Of a stretch of DNA of 64,000 bases, positions 8,284 through 16,917 are shown one piece after another. Under the pieces are notes generated by a model that did not search any database, was not told the origin of the DNA, and saw only the letters and a list, made by a program, of their open reading frames with translations. Source of the stretch: Flavobacterium sp. SUN052 (GTDB lineage Bacteria; Bacteroidota; Bacteroidia; Flavobacteriales; Flavobacteriaceae); NCBI RefSeq assembly GCF_028867935.1, contig NZ_JAPQNS010000003.1, forward strand, positions 62,001 through 126,000. Direction: 5' to 3'. The position numbers and the translations under genes were made by a program. Within the stretch, counting starts at the first letter, position 1; the number at the start of each line of letters is the position of its first letter.

Positions 8284-9252
8284 ATGACTATGTCTACCTC
8301 CATTAACCTGCCCTGGGTTGAATCACCTTTTTTCGCGCAGGAACTTAACAAAGCCAATCTGTCGCCCGAGTTAGCTGAACAGGTACGTCGATACGCCGAA
8401 GATGGCTACCTTATATTCGATCCTGGAATTGACATGGCGGTGCTGGACGATGCTCTGAAGCAGGTAGAGCCATTGTACGGCGGTGACCTCCGGAAGCAGG
8501 ATGCCTGGCAGACGGTACCCGCCGTTCGGCAGATTGCTACCGCCCCTAAGATTATGGAAATGCTTCGGGTGCTCTATCATCGGGAGCCAATTCCGTTTCA
8601 AACACTCAACTTTCCAGTTGGCACCCAGCAGCGCACCCATTCCGATTCGATTCACTTCAACTCGATTCCGCAACGGTTCATGTGCGGGGTTTGGGTAGCC
8701 CTTGAAGATGTTCGCGACGATAACGGCCCGCTACATTATTATCCCGGAAGCCATAAATTGCCTTTCTACGATCTGATCGATATGGGCTTGAAAGGGTCGG
8801 AAGCGAAAACCGTAGAGGACGTTTACGGAAAAACATACAAGGCTTACGAAGAGCGGCTGGCAGAGATTGTTGAGGCACACGGCCTGAAAAAAGCCACGCT
8901 GAACATGCCCAAGGGGAAGGCCATCATCTGGTCGTCGAACCTGTTGCACGGGGGCGAGAAAATTCTGACGCCTGGCTCAACCCGCCACAGTCAGGTAACC
9001 CATTACTTCTTCGAAAATTGTGTTTACTACACGCCCCTTCGCTCCGACGCTACTGTCGACAAGCTCTACGTTCGCAAGATTACTAACATTGCCACCGGGC
9101 AACCTGTCGAAAATAAGTATTTTGATGAGTCCTTGCAGTACGCCCAGGAGGGCTATGCCAAACGGTATGCGGTGCCTGCACAGGTAATGAAAATTGGTGC
9201 GAAAATGCCGCCCTTTTTGGTTCGGGCTGTCAAAAAGCTGTTGAAAAAGTAA
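8284..9252 (+). CDS. Phytanoyl-CoA dioxygenase (PhyH) family protein
   Basis: A 322-aa soluble protein with the Fe(II)/2-oxoglutarate dioxygenase fold. The iron ligands are visible as HSD (His119, Asp121) and a distal His222 in SNLLHGG, with an Arg shortly after (GSTRHSQ) for 2-oxoglutarate binding. The core contains DDNGPLHYYPGSHKLP, a typical PhyH segment. These enzymes hydroxylate small molecules or lipid-like substrates; the substrate here is unknown. A second in-frame ATG lies two codons downstream. A strong hairpin terminator follows the stop. Confidence 0.88.
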   Translation: MTMSTSINLPWVESPFFAQELNKANLSPELAEQVRRYAEDGYLIFDPGIDMAVLDDALKQVEPLYGGDLRKQDAWQTVPAVRQIATAPKIMEMLRVLYHREPIPFQTLNFPVGTQQRTHSDSIHFNSIPQRFMCGVWVALEDVRDDNGPLHYYPGSHKLPFYDLIDMGLKGSEAKTVEDVYGKTYKAYEERLAEIVEAHGLKKATLNMPKGKAIIWSSNLLHGGEKILTPGSTRHSQVTHYFFENCVYYTPLRSDATVDKLYVRKITNIATGQPVENKYFDESLQYAQEGYAKRYAVPAQVMKIGAKMPPFLVRAVKKLLKK

Positions 9253-9281
9253 TTGCATTCAGGTAATTGTTCGAATAGGTA

Positions 9282-9323
9282 AATGGGCAGGACTTCACAA
9301 AGTCCTGCCCATTCGTTTTCTTT
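9282..9323 (+). terminator. Intrinsic terminator after the PhyH-family gene
   Basis: A 14-bp perfect stem (AATGGGCAGGACTT / AAGTCCTGCCCATT, 9282-9295 with 9300-9313) with a 4-base loop, followed by a T-rich tail. It overlaps an upstream in-frame ATG at 9283, which argues that the next gene really starts at 9328. Confidence 0.88.
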
Positions 9324-9327
9324 GCCT

Positions 9328-10377
9328 ATGAACGTCACCTTTCTGCTCTACGGGGCCAATGGTTATACCGCAACGCTGATTATCGAACGCGCTGCCCACT
9401 TCGGCCTGACACCTATTTTGGCCGGGCGAAACGAAGCCAAAGTGAAAGCCCTGGCGATACAATATGGTCTGAAATATCGTGTTGCTGACCTGCATGATGC
9501 CCAGGCGCTAGACACCGCTTTGGCTAATGTTGATGTAGTGCTGCATTGTGCCGGTCCTTTCTCAAAAACGGCCTTGCCGATGCAGGTCGCCTGTTTACGA
9601 ACCCGAACGCATTACCTGGACATTACTGGTGAAGTGCCGGTTTTTGAACAGGGTAAAGTGCTAAATCAGCAAGATACTGAGAAAAATATCATGCTGATGT
9701 CAGGAGTTGGGTTCGATGTGGTGCCGACTGATTGTATGGCGCTCCACCTTAAAAACAAGCTTCCCGACGCAACGCACCTGCAACTAGCCTTTGCCAACGA
9801 TGGCGGAAGCGTTTCACGCGGAACAGCGTTGACTGCTGTCGAGAACCTGGGTGGGGGCGGCACCATCCGCGAGAATGGCCACCTTAAAAGCGTTCCCAAT
9901 GCCTATAAAACGCAGGAGGTCGCTTTTGAACCCGATAAAACCCGGTCGTGCGCTACCATACCCTGGGGCGATTTGTCGACCGCTTTCCACACCACGGGTA
10001 TTCCGAATATAGAAACGTACATGGCCATGCCGCCATCGACCATACGCATAGCCAAGTTAGGCAACTACCTTAGCTGGTTGGTTAAGAGCAAATGGGTGCA
10101 GTCGTTCCTGGTAAACCGAATAAACAAAACGATTACCGGGCCTGACGAAACCACTCGCCAACGGGCTCGCTCACTCGTGTGGGGCCGGGTGACCAATGCC
10201 GCTGGCAAATCCGTTGAGGCTCGGTTGACTTGCCCGGAAGGATACACGCTCACGGCCGAAATGGCCCTCATCATCACCAAAAAAGTGCTGGAGGGCCACT
10301 GGAAAGCTGGTTTTCAAACCCCAGCCGGTTTGTATGGCGAAGACTTGGTGCTGGAAGGCGGAGGCAAGTTTGTTTAG
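9328..10377 (+). CDS. Saccharopine dehydrogenase-like NADP-binding protein (enoyl-reductase type)
   Basis: A 349-aa protein that opens with MNVTFLLYGANGYTATL, a Rossmann nucleotide-binding motif (GANGYTA) typical of the saccharopine dehydrogenase NADP-binding family and of the related trans-acting enoyl reductases. Next come LAGRNEAKVKALA and VVLHCAGPFSKTALP, the conserved second part of the domain. It probably reduces or oxidises a small or lipid substrate, which cannot be identified. The start at 9328 follows the terminator tail by a few bases and is preceded by TTTG at 9321-9324, suggesting a very short leader. It converges with the glycerol facilitator gene, one base apart. Confidence 0.82.
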   Translation: MNVTFLLYGANGYTATLIIERAAHFGLTPILAGRNEAKVKALAIQYGLKYRVADLHDAQALDTALANVDVVLHCAGPFSKTALPMQVACLRTRTHYLDITGEVPVFEQGKVLNQQDTEKNIMLMSGVGFDVVPTDCMALHLKNKLPDATHLQLAFANDGGSVSRGTALTAVENLGGGGTIRENGHLKSVPNAYKTQEVAFEPDKTRSCATIPWGDLSTAFHTTGIPNIETYMAMPPSTIRIAKLGNYLSWLVKSKWVQSFLVNRINKTITGPDETTRQRARSLVWGRVTNAAGKSVEARLTCPEGYTLTAEMALIITKKVLEGHWKAGFQTPAGLYGEDLVLEGGGKFV

Positions 10378-10378
10378 A

Positions 10379-11104
10379 TCAAAGCTTATACCAGGCAATC
10401 AGTATCCCGCCAATTATGCCACCAACCAGCGGGCCTAGAACAGGCACCCAACCGTAGGACCAATCAGACGAACCTTTGGCGGGAATCGGTAAAATGGCAT
10501 GGGCAATCCGGGGGGCAAGGTCGCGGGCGGGGTTAATGCTGTAGCCCGTGGGTCCACCTAACGACAGCCCGATGCTCCAAACCAGTATACCTACTAGATA
10601 AGGACCAACGCCCACTGCCATTTGCCCAAGACCTTTCGACGAAATACCCGCCAGGCCTAAAATCAGTACAATGGTGCCCAGCACCTCACTTAAAAAATTG
10701 GAACCTAGGCTCCGAATGGCTGGTCCAGTAGCAAATACGGCCAATTTGCTACCCGGATCGCTGGTGGCCGACCAATGGGGGAGGTGGTGCAACCAAACCA
10801 GTACGGCACCCAGAAAAGCACCGATCATTTGGGCCGTTATATAGGGAATGATTTTGCTGTAATCGCCAGTGGCTACGGCAAAGGCAACGGTTACGGCGGG
10901 GTTTAAGTGGGCATCGATACTGCCAAAAGCTTTGGCCACAAAAATGCCGATCATTACCGCAAAAGCCCAGCCCGCCGTAATCACGATCCAGCCTGCGTTT
11001 TCTCCTTTTGTCTGTCTCAACACGACGTTTGCTACAACGCCATCACCTAACAATAAAAGCACCATTGTGCCAATCAATTCACCAATAAACGGAGAGGTTT
11101 GCAT
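10379..11104 (-). CDS. MIP family channel, probable glycerol uptake facilitator
   Basis: A 241-aa major intrinsic protein starting at the ATG 11102-11104 (MQTSPFIGELIGTM). The frame extends upstream, but that extension is not family-like. Six membrane segments and both pore motifs are present: HLNPAVT in the first half and SINPARDLAPR in the second. Asp directly after the second NPAR is the mark of aquaglyceroporins (GlpF-like) rather than strict water channels. It likely lets glycerol and other small neutral solutes cross the inner membrane. No glpK or glpD is adjacent. Confidence 0.88.
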   Translation of the reverse strand: MQTSPFIGELIGTMVLLLLGDGVVANVVLRQTKGENAGWIVITAGWAFAVMIGIFVAKAFGSIDAHLNPAVTVAFAVATGDYSKIIPYITAQMIGAFLGAVLVWLHHLPHWSATSDPGSKLAVFATGPAIRSLGSNFLSEVLGTIVLILGLAGISSKGLGQMAVGVGPYLVGILVWSIGLSLGGPTGYSINPARDLAPRIAHAILPIPAKGSSDWSYGWVPVLGPLVGGIIGGILIAWYKL

Positions 11105-11192
11105 ACAGGGTTTAGGCTTGCGACTTGTAAGAGTTATAGTTTGTGCGAAATAAGCCATAATTTTGGCATTCGACCAATTTAGCCTCAATTTA

Positions 11193-11241
11193 AAAGAACA
11201 GCGGAGCAGCCTTAACAACTTGGCCCATTCCGCTGTTCTTT
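11193..11241. repeat. 13-bp inverted repeat between divergent genes
   Basis: AAAGAACAGCGGA (11193-11205) pairs perfectly with TCCGCTGTTCTTT (11229-11241) across a 23-base loop. It lies between the divergent starts of the channel gene (11104) and the oxidoreductase gene (11262), so it is in the leader or operator region of the latter. The composition resembles a terminator stem, but nothing upstream on the plus strand would end here. Confidence 0.65.
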
Positions 11242-11261
11242 CAACATTTGCTCGTTCATCA

Positions 11262-12233
11262 ATGAAAACAATCCTGTTTGAAACCACTGGCAAACCTGCC
11301 GATATTCTGCAAACCGTTGAGCGCCCCCTACCCGAACCGGGTCCCGGCGAAGTTCGCATCAAAGTCATCGCCAGCCCAATTAATCCTTCGGACGTGATGT
11401 TCGTGCAGAACCTGTACGGAATTCGGCCTCAGTTGCCTTCGGGTGCGGGTTTCGAAGGCGTTGGCACTATTGATGCCGTGGGCGAAGGGGTAGATATGAA
11501 AACGGGCACCCGGGTTAGCTTCACGGGTTTGGGAACCTGGTCTGAATATGTTATTGCCAGTCATCGGGGTCTGATTCCCGTTCCCGATGCCATGCCCGAC
11601 GATGTGGCCGCTCAATTGTTTGTAAACCCGTTCACGGCTTTTGCGATGGTAGAAGAGTCGGGCGTGAAGGAAGGCGGCTGGCTGATGCTCACGGCCTGTG
11701 GCTCGGCGTTTGGCAAAATGGTGATTCAGCTATGCAAGCAAAAGGGAATCCAAACCATCGGTACCGTACGGCGCGACGATCTGAACGACGAACTGAAATC
11801 GCTTGGCCTGACAGAAGTAATCAATACCGAGACCGAAAACATGGTTGCTCGCGTGAAAGAGATTACCGGCGGCAAAGGCGCTGAATGCGTTCTCGACGCT
11901 GTAGGCGGCCACACCGCTAGCGAAGCCCTCAAATGTCTCGGCAAAGGTGGCACAATGCTGATCTTCGGTTTATTAAGTCTTCAGGACCCTTCCATCAATG
12001 TAGGCCTGATGATTTTCCGCGAATTGACCGTTCGGGGATTCTGGCTCACTGACTGGATGCGCCGAGTGGATAGCAAAACACGCCAGGAAGTGGCTCAAAA
12101 TGTGATTTCCTCGCTGACATCAGGACAGATAAAACTGCCCGTTGAAGCATCGTATAACCTGGATCAGATTGTGGAAGCCGTTGAGCATTCGGAGCGGCAC
12201 GGACGCTGGGGTAAGATTTTGGTGAAGCCTTAG
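11262..12233 (+). CDS. Zinc-independent MDR-type oxidoreductase (quinone oxidoreductase-like)
   Basis: A 323-aa medium-chain dehydrogenase/reductase, start MKTILFETTGKPADI at 11262; an in-frame upstream extension to 11163 runs through an inverted repeat and is unlikely to be translated. The N-terminal GroES-like domain has SPINPSDVMFVQNLYG and GFEGVGTIDAVGEGV. The Rossmann domain has TACGSAFGKMVIQLCKQKG and AECVLDAVGG. The usual catalytic zinc ligands of alcohol dehydrogenases are not in the expected places, which favours a quinone oxidoreductase / enoyl reductase (MECR-like) role using NADPH. Physiological substrate is unknown. Confidence 0.82.
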   Translation: MKTILFETTGKPADILQTVERPLPEPGPGEVRIKVIASPINPSDVMFVQNLYGIRPQLPSGAGFEGVGTIDAVGEGVDMKTGTRVSFTGLGTWSEYVIASHRGLIPVPDAMPDDVAAQLFVNPFTAFAMVEESGVKEGGWLMLTACGSAFGKMVIQLCKQKGIQTIGTVRRDDLNDELKSLGLTEVINTETENMVARVKEITGGKGAECVLDAVGGHTASEALKCLGKGGTMLIFGLLSLQDPSINVGLMIFRELTVRGFWLTDWMRRVDSKTRQEVAQNVISSLTSGQIKLPVEASYNLDQIVEAVEHSERHGRWGKILVKP

Positions 12234-12278
12234 CGATCCCCTCCGTAATTTTCTAGGCCCATTTTCTTTTGTCTTTGT

Positions 12279-12286
12279 TATATTTG
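12279..12286 (+). promoter_or_regulatory. Candidate -7 box for exbBD
   Basis: TATATTTG matches the Bacteroidota -7 consensus TAnnTTTG exactly. It lies about 145 bases upstream of exbB in a gap (12234-12431) where no gene is visible. I found no clear TTTG -33 element at the right distance, so this is tentative. Confidence 0.4.
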
Positions 12287-12431
12287 ACGACGCTGAAGTT
12301 AGCAATGAATCCGTCTCAAACGGTCATTATCTAACCCCCAGCATTCGAAACAACAATATCCGGCAAACGCTCCTCGTTAACTTCGAGGTGATGCGCAGCC
12401 GCACATTGCTCTCAACCTCCGACGATTACGT

Positions 12432-13139
12432 ATGATTCTGCTTCAGGTTCCGGCTATAGACACAACCACTTCCGCTTCGTCCGTTGCGGGTGCCGCTTCC
12501 CAACCAAGTTTGCAACTGATCGATTTGGTCCTCAAAGGGGGCTGGGTTATGATCCCGATTGCGCTGCTATTCTTTGCCGCTCTCTACATAATTTTCGAGC
12601 GATTATTCGTCATTCGGTCGCAAACCCGGGTTGATGATGGCTTTGTCGACAATGTGAAAGACATGGTGTTGCAGGGCAACATCAAATCGGCGGAGTCGTT
12701 TTGCCGGAATCAGAAAACGTCGGTTGGGCGTGTATTTGAGAAGGCTGTTGGCCGGATCGGGTCGCCTATTCGGGAGATCGAAAGCACCATCGAAACCGTG
12801 GGTCAGATCGAAATTGGCCGTTTAGAGCGGAACATGGGCTACTTAGGGATCATTGCCGGTATTGCGCCAATGTTAGGGTTTATCGGGACAATCTCTGGTA
12901 TCATCCGTATTTTTTACGACATCTCGCTGTCTGACAATATTAGCGTGGGTATTATCGCTGGTGGTCTGTACGAAAAAATGATTACCTCGGGCTCCGGTCT
13001 GATCGTGGGTGTAATTGCGTACACGGGCTATCACCTGCTCAACATGATGGTGGAGAAATTTACGCTCCGGCTCGAAATGAATGCCTTCGAGTTCTTGGAA
13101 GTCCTTCAGAAGCCAACCGAAGCGGTTCGGATGCGGTAA
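12432..13139 (+). CDS. exbB: ExbB/TolQ/MotA-type proton channel protein
   Basis: A 235-aa inner-membrane protein of the MotA/TolQ/ExbB family. A hydrophobic segment at about residues 35-55 (GGWVMIPIALLFFAALYIIFERL) is followed by a cytoplasmic loop and two further membrane segments. The first of these has the family signature GIIAGIAPMLGFIGTISGI. With ExbD it forms the stator that uses the proton gradient to energise TonB-dependent outer-membrane transport. The stop is 8 bases before exbD, so the two are an operon. No tonB is adjacent, so the energised partner is encoded elsewhere. Confidence 0.9.
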   Translation: MILLQVPAIDTTTSASSVAGAASQPSLQLIDLVLKGGWVMIPIALLFFAALYIIFERLFVIRSQTRVDDGFVDNVKDMVLQGNIKSAESFCRNQKTSVGRVFEKAVGRIGSPIREIESTIETVGQIEIGRLERNMGYLGIIAGIAPMLGFIGTISGIIRIFYDISLSDNISVGIIAGGLYEKMITSGSGLIVGVIAYTGYHLLNMMVEKFTLRLEMNAFEFLEVLQKPTEAVRMR

Positions 13140-13147
13140 TCAACACT

Positions 13148-13540
13148 ATGAAACTACGCCGGAAAAATAAATTCGCTGCTGAAGTCGCGACGTCGTCACT
13201 GAACGACATCATGTTCTTTTTGCTGCTGTTCTTCCTGATTATCTCGACGGTGGCTAATCCCAACGTGATCAAGTTGCTGTTACCTAAAGCATCGTCGACG
13301 CAGCAACTCAGCAAGAAACAGGTGACCCTATCTGTCGATGAGAATAAGCAGTATTTCATCGACAAGCAGCCTATACAGGCTGACAACCTCGAAAACGAAC
13401 TGAAATCGGTGATGGCTGGTATTGAAGAGCCAACTGTTGTGGTCCGCTTCGACAAGTCGCTGACGGTTCAGGATCTGGTTAGTGTTCTGGAAACGGGCGC
13501 CAAGCTGAATATAAAAATGGTGATGGCTACCTCTAAGTAG
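13148..13540 (+). CDS. exbD: ExbD/TolR-family biopolymer transport protein
   Basis: A 130-aa protein with a short basic N-terminus (MKLRRKNKFAAEV) and a single membrane segment containing SLNDIMFFLLLFFLII, whose Asp is the essential proton-carrying residue of the ExbD/TolR family. The remainder is a periplasmic domain of mixed alpha/beta type (KQVTLSVDENKQYFIDKQ). It follows exbB directly and is closed by a strong bidirectional terminator. Confidence 0.9.
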   Translation: MKLRRKNKFAAEVATSSLNDIMFFLLLFFLIISTVANPNVIKLLLPKASSTQQLSKKQVTLSVDENKQYFIDKQPIQADNLENELKSVMAGIEEPTVVVRFDKSLTVQDLVSVLETGAKLNIKMVMATSK

Positions 13541-13559
13541 CTACGTACTCGTATGAGTG

Positions 13560-13608
13560 AAGAGGGGAACAAGAGCCATCACCGCTCTTTTGTTCCCCTC
13601 CTTTTGTT
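13560..13608. terminator. Bidirectional terminator between exbD and the histidine kinase gene
   Basis: A long stem pairs GAGGGGAACAAGAGC with GCTCTTTTGTTCCCCTC (two-base bulge) around a 7-base loop, followed on the plus strand by CTTTTGTTTT. It lies between two convergent transcription units and can serve both. Confidence 0.85.
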
Positions 13609-14880
13609 TTATACGGTATCCGCCGTGGTCAGTGTGAGTGTGTGCAGGCTGTCGGAGTAAGCGTAGGAAACCGTTAGCCTATAGGTATCGCATATTTGTT
13701 TGACAATAGCTAATCCTAAGCCAACGGACTCGTTTCCGGTTGCTTCTTTTCGAAAACGCTGGAACAGACTCGCTGGCTCGGCTATCAGCAAAGGGCCGGT
13801 GTTACTTAACTGTAGCTGGGTAGCTGAAGAGCGAACCTCAATAAAACCGTTTGGGTGATTATGCCGGATTGCGTTACTAACCAGATTGCTAAGCAAGCTT
13901 TCGGCCAGAAAAGCGGGTAATAAAACCGAGAAAGCCTCACCCGGTATGCTCGACACGCTGATTTGTTTGTGAAGCAGAACCTCCTCCATATCATCAAGTC
14001 GTTGAAGCAACTCCGCTGTTAAGTCGATCGGCTGCACATCTACGAACTGACGATTCTCGATTTTAGCCAACAGCAACAATCCCTGATTCAGCCGGGACAT
14101 CCGTCGGGAGGCCTGGTAAATACTGTCGATCCAATGAGTCTGGTTAGCTGTTAGCTGTTCAGTTTGAATGAGTTGCTCTACCTTGGCATTAATGAGCGCC
14201 AGGGGTGTCTGCATCTCGTGGGAGGCATTTTCAGTAAATTCTTTCAGGTTATGGTAGTCTTGTTGCATCTTATCTGCCATTTTCTGGAGTACCTCATTCA
14301 ACTCGCTGAACTCGGTAATTTTAGCGGACTCCAATTGTAAGGGCTTTGTGCTACTGAGATCGAACCGTTTGATGCGCGACAGCGTGTCATAAAACGGATG
14401 CCAGATTCGGCCCGACAGGCGACTTTGAAACAGGAACGTACCAACCAGTAGAACGCCGAGTAAAATGGCCATCGTAACCGTAATGACTTCAATAAGGCGA
14501 TACGATTGAATGAGGGATTTACGGATCGAAACTCGGTGCATAACACCTTGAATAGGCTCGTAGAACGTCAGCTGGCGAAATGGAATAAGCTCGTTATCGT
14601 ATCGATTTAGAATTAGTGTATCGCTGAATTGCTGTGAGATTGCCTGTTGTTGGCCGACTCGAGCAACATCAATCTTGTTTTCAACAAAATAAGGACTGCT
14701 CGACCAGGTATTATGGGCACGCACGTAAGCCTCAAAATCTCGTTTCTCGACTTTCAACCGGCTTTCAACCTCGTCATAAATCAAGAACCGAACGACCTGA
14801 TAAAAGGCAAACGCGGTCAGTAGATAAATGACCAGCGAAAAGGCTAGATAAATCCGGTTTGTTTTGGTGAGCAGTTTCAA
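13609..14880 (-). CDS. Sensor histidine kinase
   Basis: A 423-aa membrane-bound kinase. Two transmembrane segments (about 10-34 and 128-151) bracket a roughly 90-residue periplasmic sensing region. A linker leads to the dimerisation/phosphoacceptor domain with His221 in NASHEMQTPLAL, and a HATPase_c domain follows with the N box (SNLVSNAIRHN) and a G-rich box (GLGLAIVKQ). It overlaps the response regulator gene by 4 bases (ATGA), so the pair is co-transcribed, regulator first. It may control the nearby efflux operon, which would fit the CusS/CusR-like layout, but the signal is unknown. Confidence 0.9.
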   Translation of the reverse strand: MKLLTKTNRIYLAFSLVIYLLTAFAFYQVVRFLIYDEVESRLKVEKRDFEAYVRAHNTWSSSPYFVENKIDVARVGQQQAISQQFSDTLILNRYDNELIPFRQLTFYEPIQGVMHRVSIRKSLIQSYRLIEVITVTMAILLGVLLVGTFLFQSRLSGRIWHPFYDTLSRIKRFDLSSTKPLQLESAKITEFSELNEVLQKMADKMQQDYHNLKEFTENASHEMQTPLALINAKVEQLIQTEQLTANQTHWIDSIYQASRRMSRLNQGLLLLAKIENRQFVDVQPIDLTAELLQRLDDMEEVLLHKQISVSSIPGEAFSVLLPAFLAESLLSNLVSNAIRHNHPNGFIEVRSSATQLQLSNTGPLLIAEPASLFQRFRKEATGNESVGLGLAIVKQICDTYRLTVSYAYSDSLHTLTLTTADTV

Positions 14881-15554
14881 GGCTGACTGAATTTATACCC
14901 AATCCCATAAATAGACTGTACATAGTCGGCCGCGCCTTTTTCGATGAGTTTTCGACGCAGGTTTTTGATGTGTGAATACACCATGTCGAACGAATCGGCT
15001 GAGTCGATGTTGTCGCCCCACAGGTGTTCTGCAATGGAGGCTTTGGTCAGAGCTACATCTACATTCGACAGAAAATACAGTAGCAGGTCGTATTCCTTCC
15101 GCGATAGGGTTGTGAGCTGCCCATGTACAAAGACTTTACGTGTTTGCGGAACAACCGTGATTTCCTGAAAGCGAATTTCATTATGTCCCCCAAATTGCCG
15201 CCGACGCAGCAGCGATTTCACGCGAGCATTTAATTCCGAGAGATGAAATGGCTTGGTCAGATAGTCGTCAGAACCAATTTCAAGTCCTTTAAGCTTATCC
15301 TCCAGGCTATTGCGAGCCGAAATAATAATGATGCCAGTTGTCGAAACAAGCCGTTTCAACGTTTGTATCAGGTGTAATCCGTTGCCATCGGGCAGTGTCA
15401 GATCAACAATGATACAATCGTAATTGTACAGGTGAATTTTTTCGTCGGCTTCCTGAAACGTAGCCACTGTTTCGCAGATATATTCCTCCTTGGTCATGTA
15501 GTCGGTAATACTTTCTGCCAGCCCTTGCTCATCTTCTACAACCAGAACTTTCAT
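14877..15554 (-). CDS. OmpR/PhoB-family response regulator
   Basis: A 225-aa regulator. The receiver domain has the acidic pocket (VEDE, residues 6-9), phosphoacceptor Asp51 in IIVDLTLPDG and the conserved Lys in DDYLTKPF. The C-terminal winged-helix domain shows TLSRKEYDLLLYFLSN and VYSHIKNLRRKL, typical of OmpR-type DNA binding. It is the first gene of a two-gene operon with the histidine kinase. Target promoters cannot be read from this sequence. Confidence 0.92.
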   Translation of the reverse strand: MKVLVVEDEQGLAESITDYMTKEEYICETVATFQEADEKIHLYNYDCIIVDLTLPDGNGLHLIQTLKRLVSTTGIIIISARNSLEDKLKGLEIGSDDYLTKPFHLSELNARVKSLLRRRQFGGHNEIRFQEITVVPQTRKVFVHGQLTTLSRKEYDLLLYFLSNVDVALTKASIAEHLWGDNIDSADSFDMVYSHIKNLRRKLIEKGAADYVQSIYGIGYKFSQP

Positions 15555-15644
15555 AACGTTTCGAATAAATAGCTAAAATAGCGATCAATTCTGGAAAGAT
15601 TTGGGAAGCGTTTGGGCTGGTAAAGCGGGCGAGGCCAGCTGCTT

Positions 15645-16625
15645 TTACCGGGAGCGATAGTCGTCTAGAATTCCCTGCGCCATCCAACTGGCTAACGCCT
15701 GCCGGTTGTCGGCTATCAAGAAACGCCGTTGGTCCAACTGGTTCTGAATATTGCCTAACTCAATAAATACGGTTGGTGGGTGGCTATTCTTAACCACATA
15801 AAGCGTATTGCGGGTGCTGACTTTACCAGAATATGGTCGGCTGGGTTGGTGGCGCTTGTAGTTTGTCTTGAACCGCTGGTGTATGTGTTTGGCCAGCCTT
15901 TTGCCCACGGGGCTGCGGTCGTGATGGTAAAAGAAAACATCAATAGTTTGTCCCTGACTACGGCTGTCGACATGAATGGTAATCAGGCGCTGGTAACCAC
16001 TTTTATGACGGGCATAGAGCCGGTTTACCGCCGTTGTCGTCTGGTCGAGCCGGGCGGTCTGGTTGAGGGGAATACGTTGGTTGGGGTACGCTACTTCGTC
16101 GTAATCCAGCTTCAGCACCGCGTCATTCCGAATGCCGTCGTTGGGGTCCTGCACCATCATATAGACGGTTGCACCCTGTTGTTTCAGGAGTTGAGCAAGT
16201 CGAATCGTAACATCGTAGGCATACTCATCTTCAGGGAGTAATTGTTTGCCTAAATGTCCAATTGCTCCTGGGTCGGGGCCGCCGTGGCCCGATGCCAGGT
16301 AAAATACTGTGCCGTTTAGTGTTTTACGGGCCGTTGTGGTTGGTACGGGCAGACTCTTTTTCGGCGAGCGAGCTTTAGTTACGGCCTTTTTAACTGTTTT
16401 TTTCTTTCCCTTTGTTGACGTACGAACTGCTTTTTTGGGCTGTTTGGCAGTCGCTTTTTTGCCTGGGCGTTCGGTAGCTTTGGGGGGCTTTGTAACCATA
16501 GATACCGCCGATCCATGCCCATGCCTGCTTAAGCTGACAAAACGATCTAGATCAATTGCTGAGGAAAAGTGAGTGGTGTTCCAGCAGAAAAACAGAAAAA
16601 GAAGTGAACGAAAAAAAGTCTGCAA
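15645..16625 (-). CDS. N-acetylmuramoyl-L-alanine amidase (Amidase_3), TTG start
   Basis: A 326-aa exported cell-wall hydrolase. The frame begins at a TTG (16623-16625); no in-frame ATG precedes it back to a stop. Translation from TTG gives a good signal peptide (MQTFFRSLLFLFFCWNTTHF, cleaved near SSA), whereas the first internal ATG, at residue 43, would leave no export signal. Residues 45-100 are a Lys/Thr/Pro-rich basic linker. The zinc amidase domain follows with ASGHGGPDPGA (His114), an acidic ligand near residues 132-134, ITIHVDSR and the catalytic FIELGN. It cleaves the amide bond between MurNAc and the stem peptide, acting in wall remodelling or cell separation. Confidence 0.87.
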   Translation of the reverse strand: MQTFFRSLLFLFFCWNTTHFSSAIDLDRFVSLSRHGHGSAVSMVTKPPKATERPGKKATAKQPKKAVRTSTKGKKKTVKKAVTKARSPKKSLPVPTTTARKTLNGTVFYLASGHGGPDPGAIGHLGKQLLPEDEYAYDVTIRLAQLLKQQGATVYMMVQDPNDGIRNDAVLKLDYDEVAYPNQRIPLNQTARLDQTTTAVNRLYARHKSGYQRLITIHVDSRSQGQTIDVFFYHHDRSPVGKRLAKHIHQRFKTNYKRHQPSRPYSGKVSTRNTLYVVKNSHPPTVFIELGNIQNQLDQRRFLIADNRQALASWMAQGILDDYRSR

Positions 16626-16917
16626 CTCGTGGGTTAGCTTAGTAAAACAAGACAGGCTGCACTAGTAATCACCTTGTTAACCAAAGCGAGTAGTACCGAA
16701 CAGCCTGATAATGAAAGGACAAAGGTACGAGTTGATCAACGGGGGATCAAACCGATGCCTAAACTCTTGGCTTGTTTGAAGCCGGCTGATCACTTAATAG
16801 TTGAAAGCAACTAAGGTTATTTCGTTAAAGCGCCAGTTTCCCAAATGTTTCCAATATTGAGTTTGTGATTTGCAGCAGATATCCGTAAGACAGACAAATC
16901 CGGATACGCGGCTTCTG
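16626..16917. other. Intergenic region between divergent amidase and efflux genes
   Basis: About 290 bases with no convincing gene. It must hold the divergent promoters of the amidase and the TolC-RND operon. No perfect TAnnTTTG box and no strong palindrome was seen. Confidence 0.5.
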
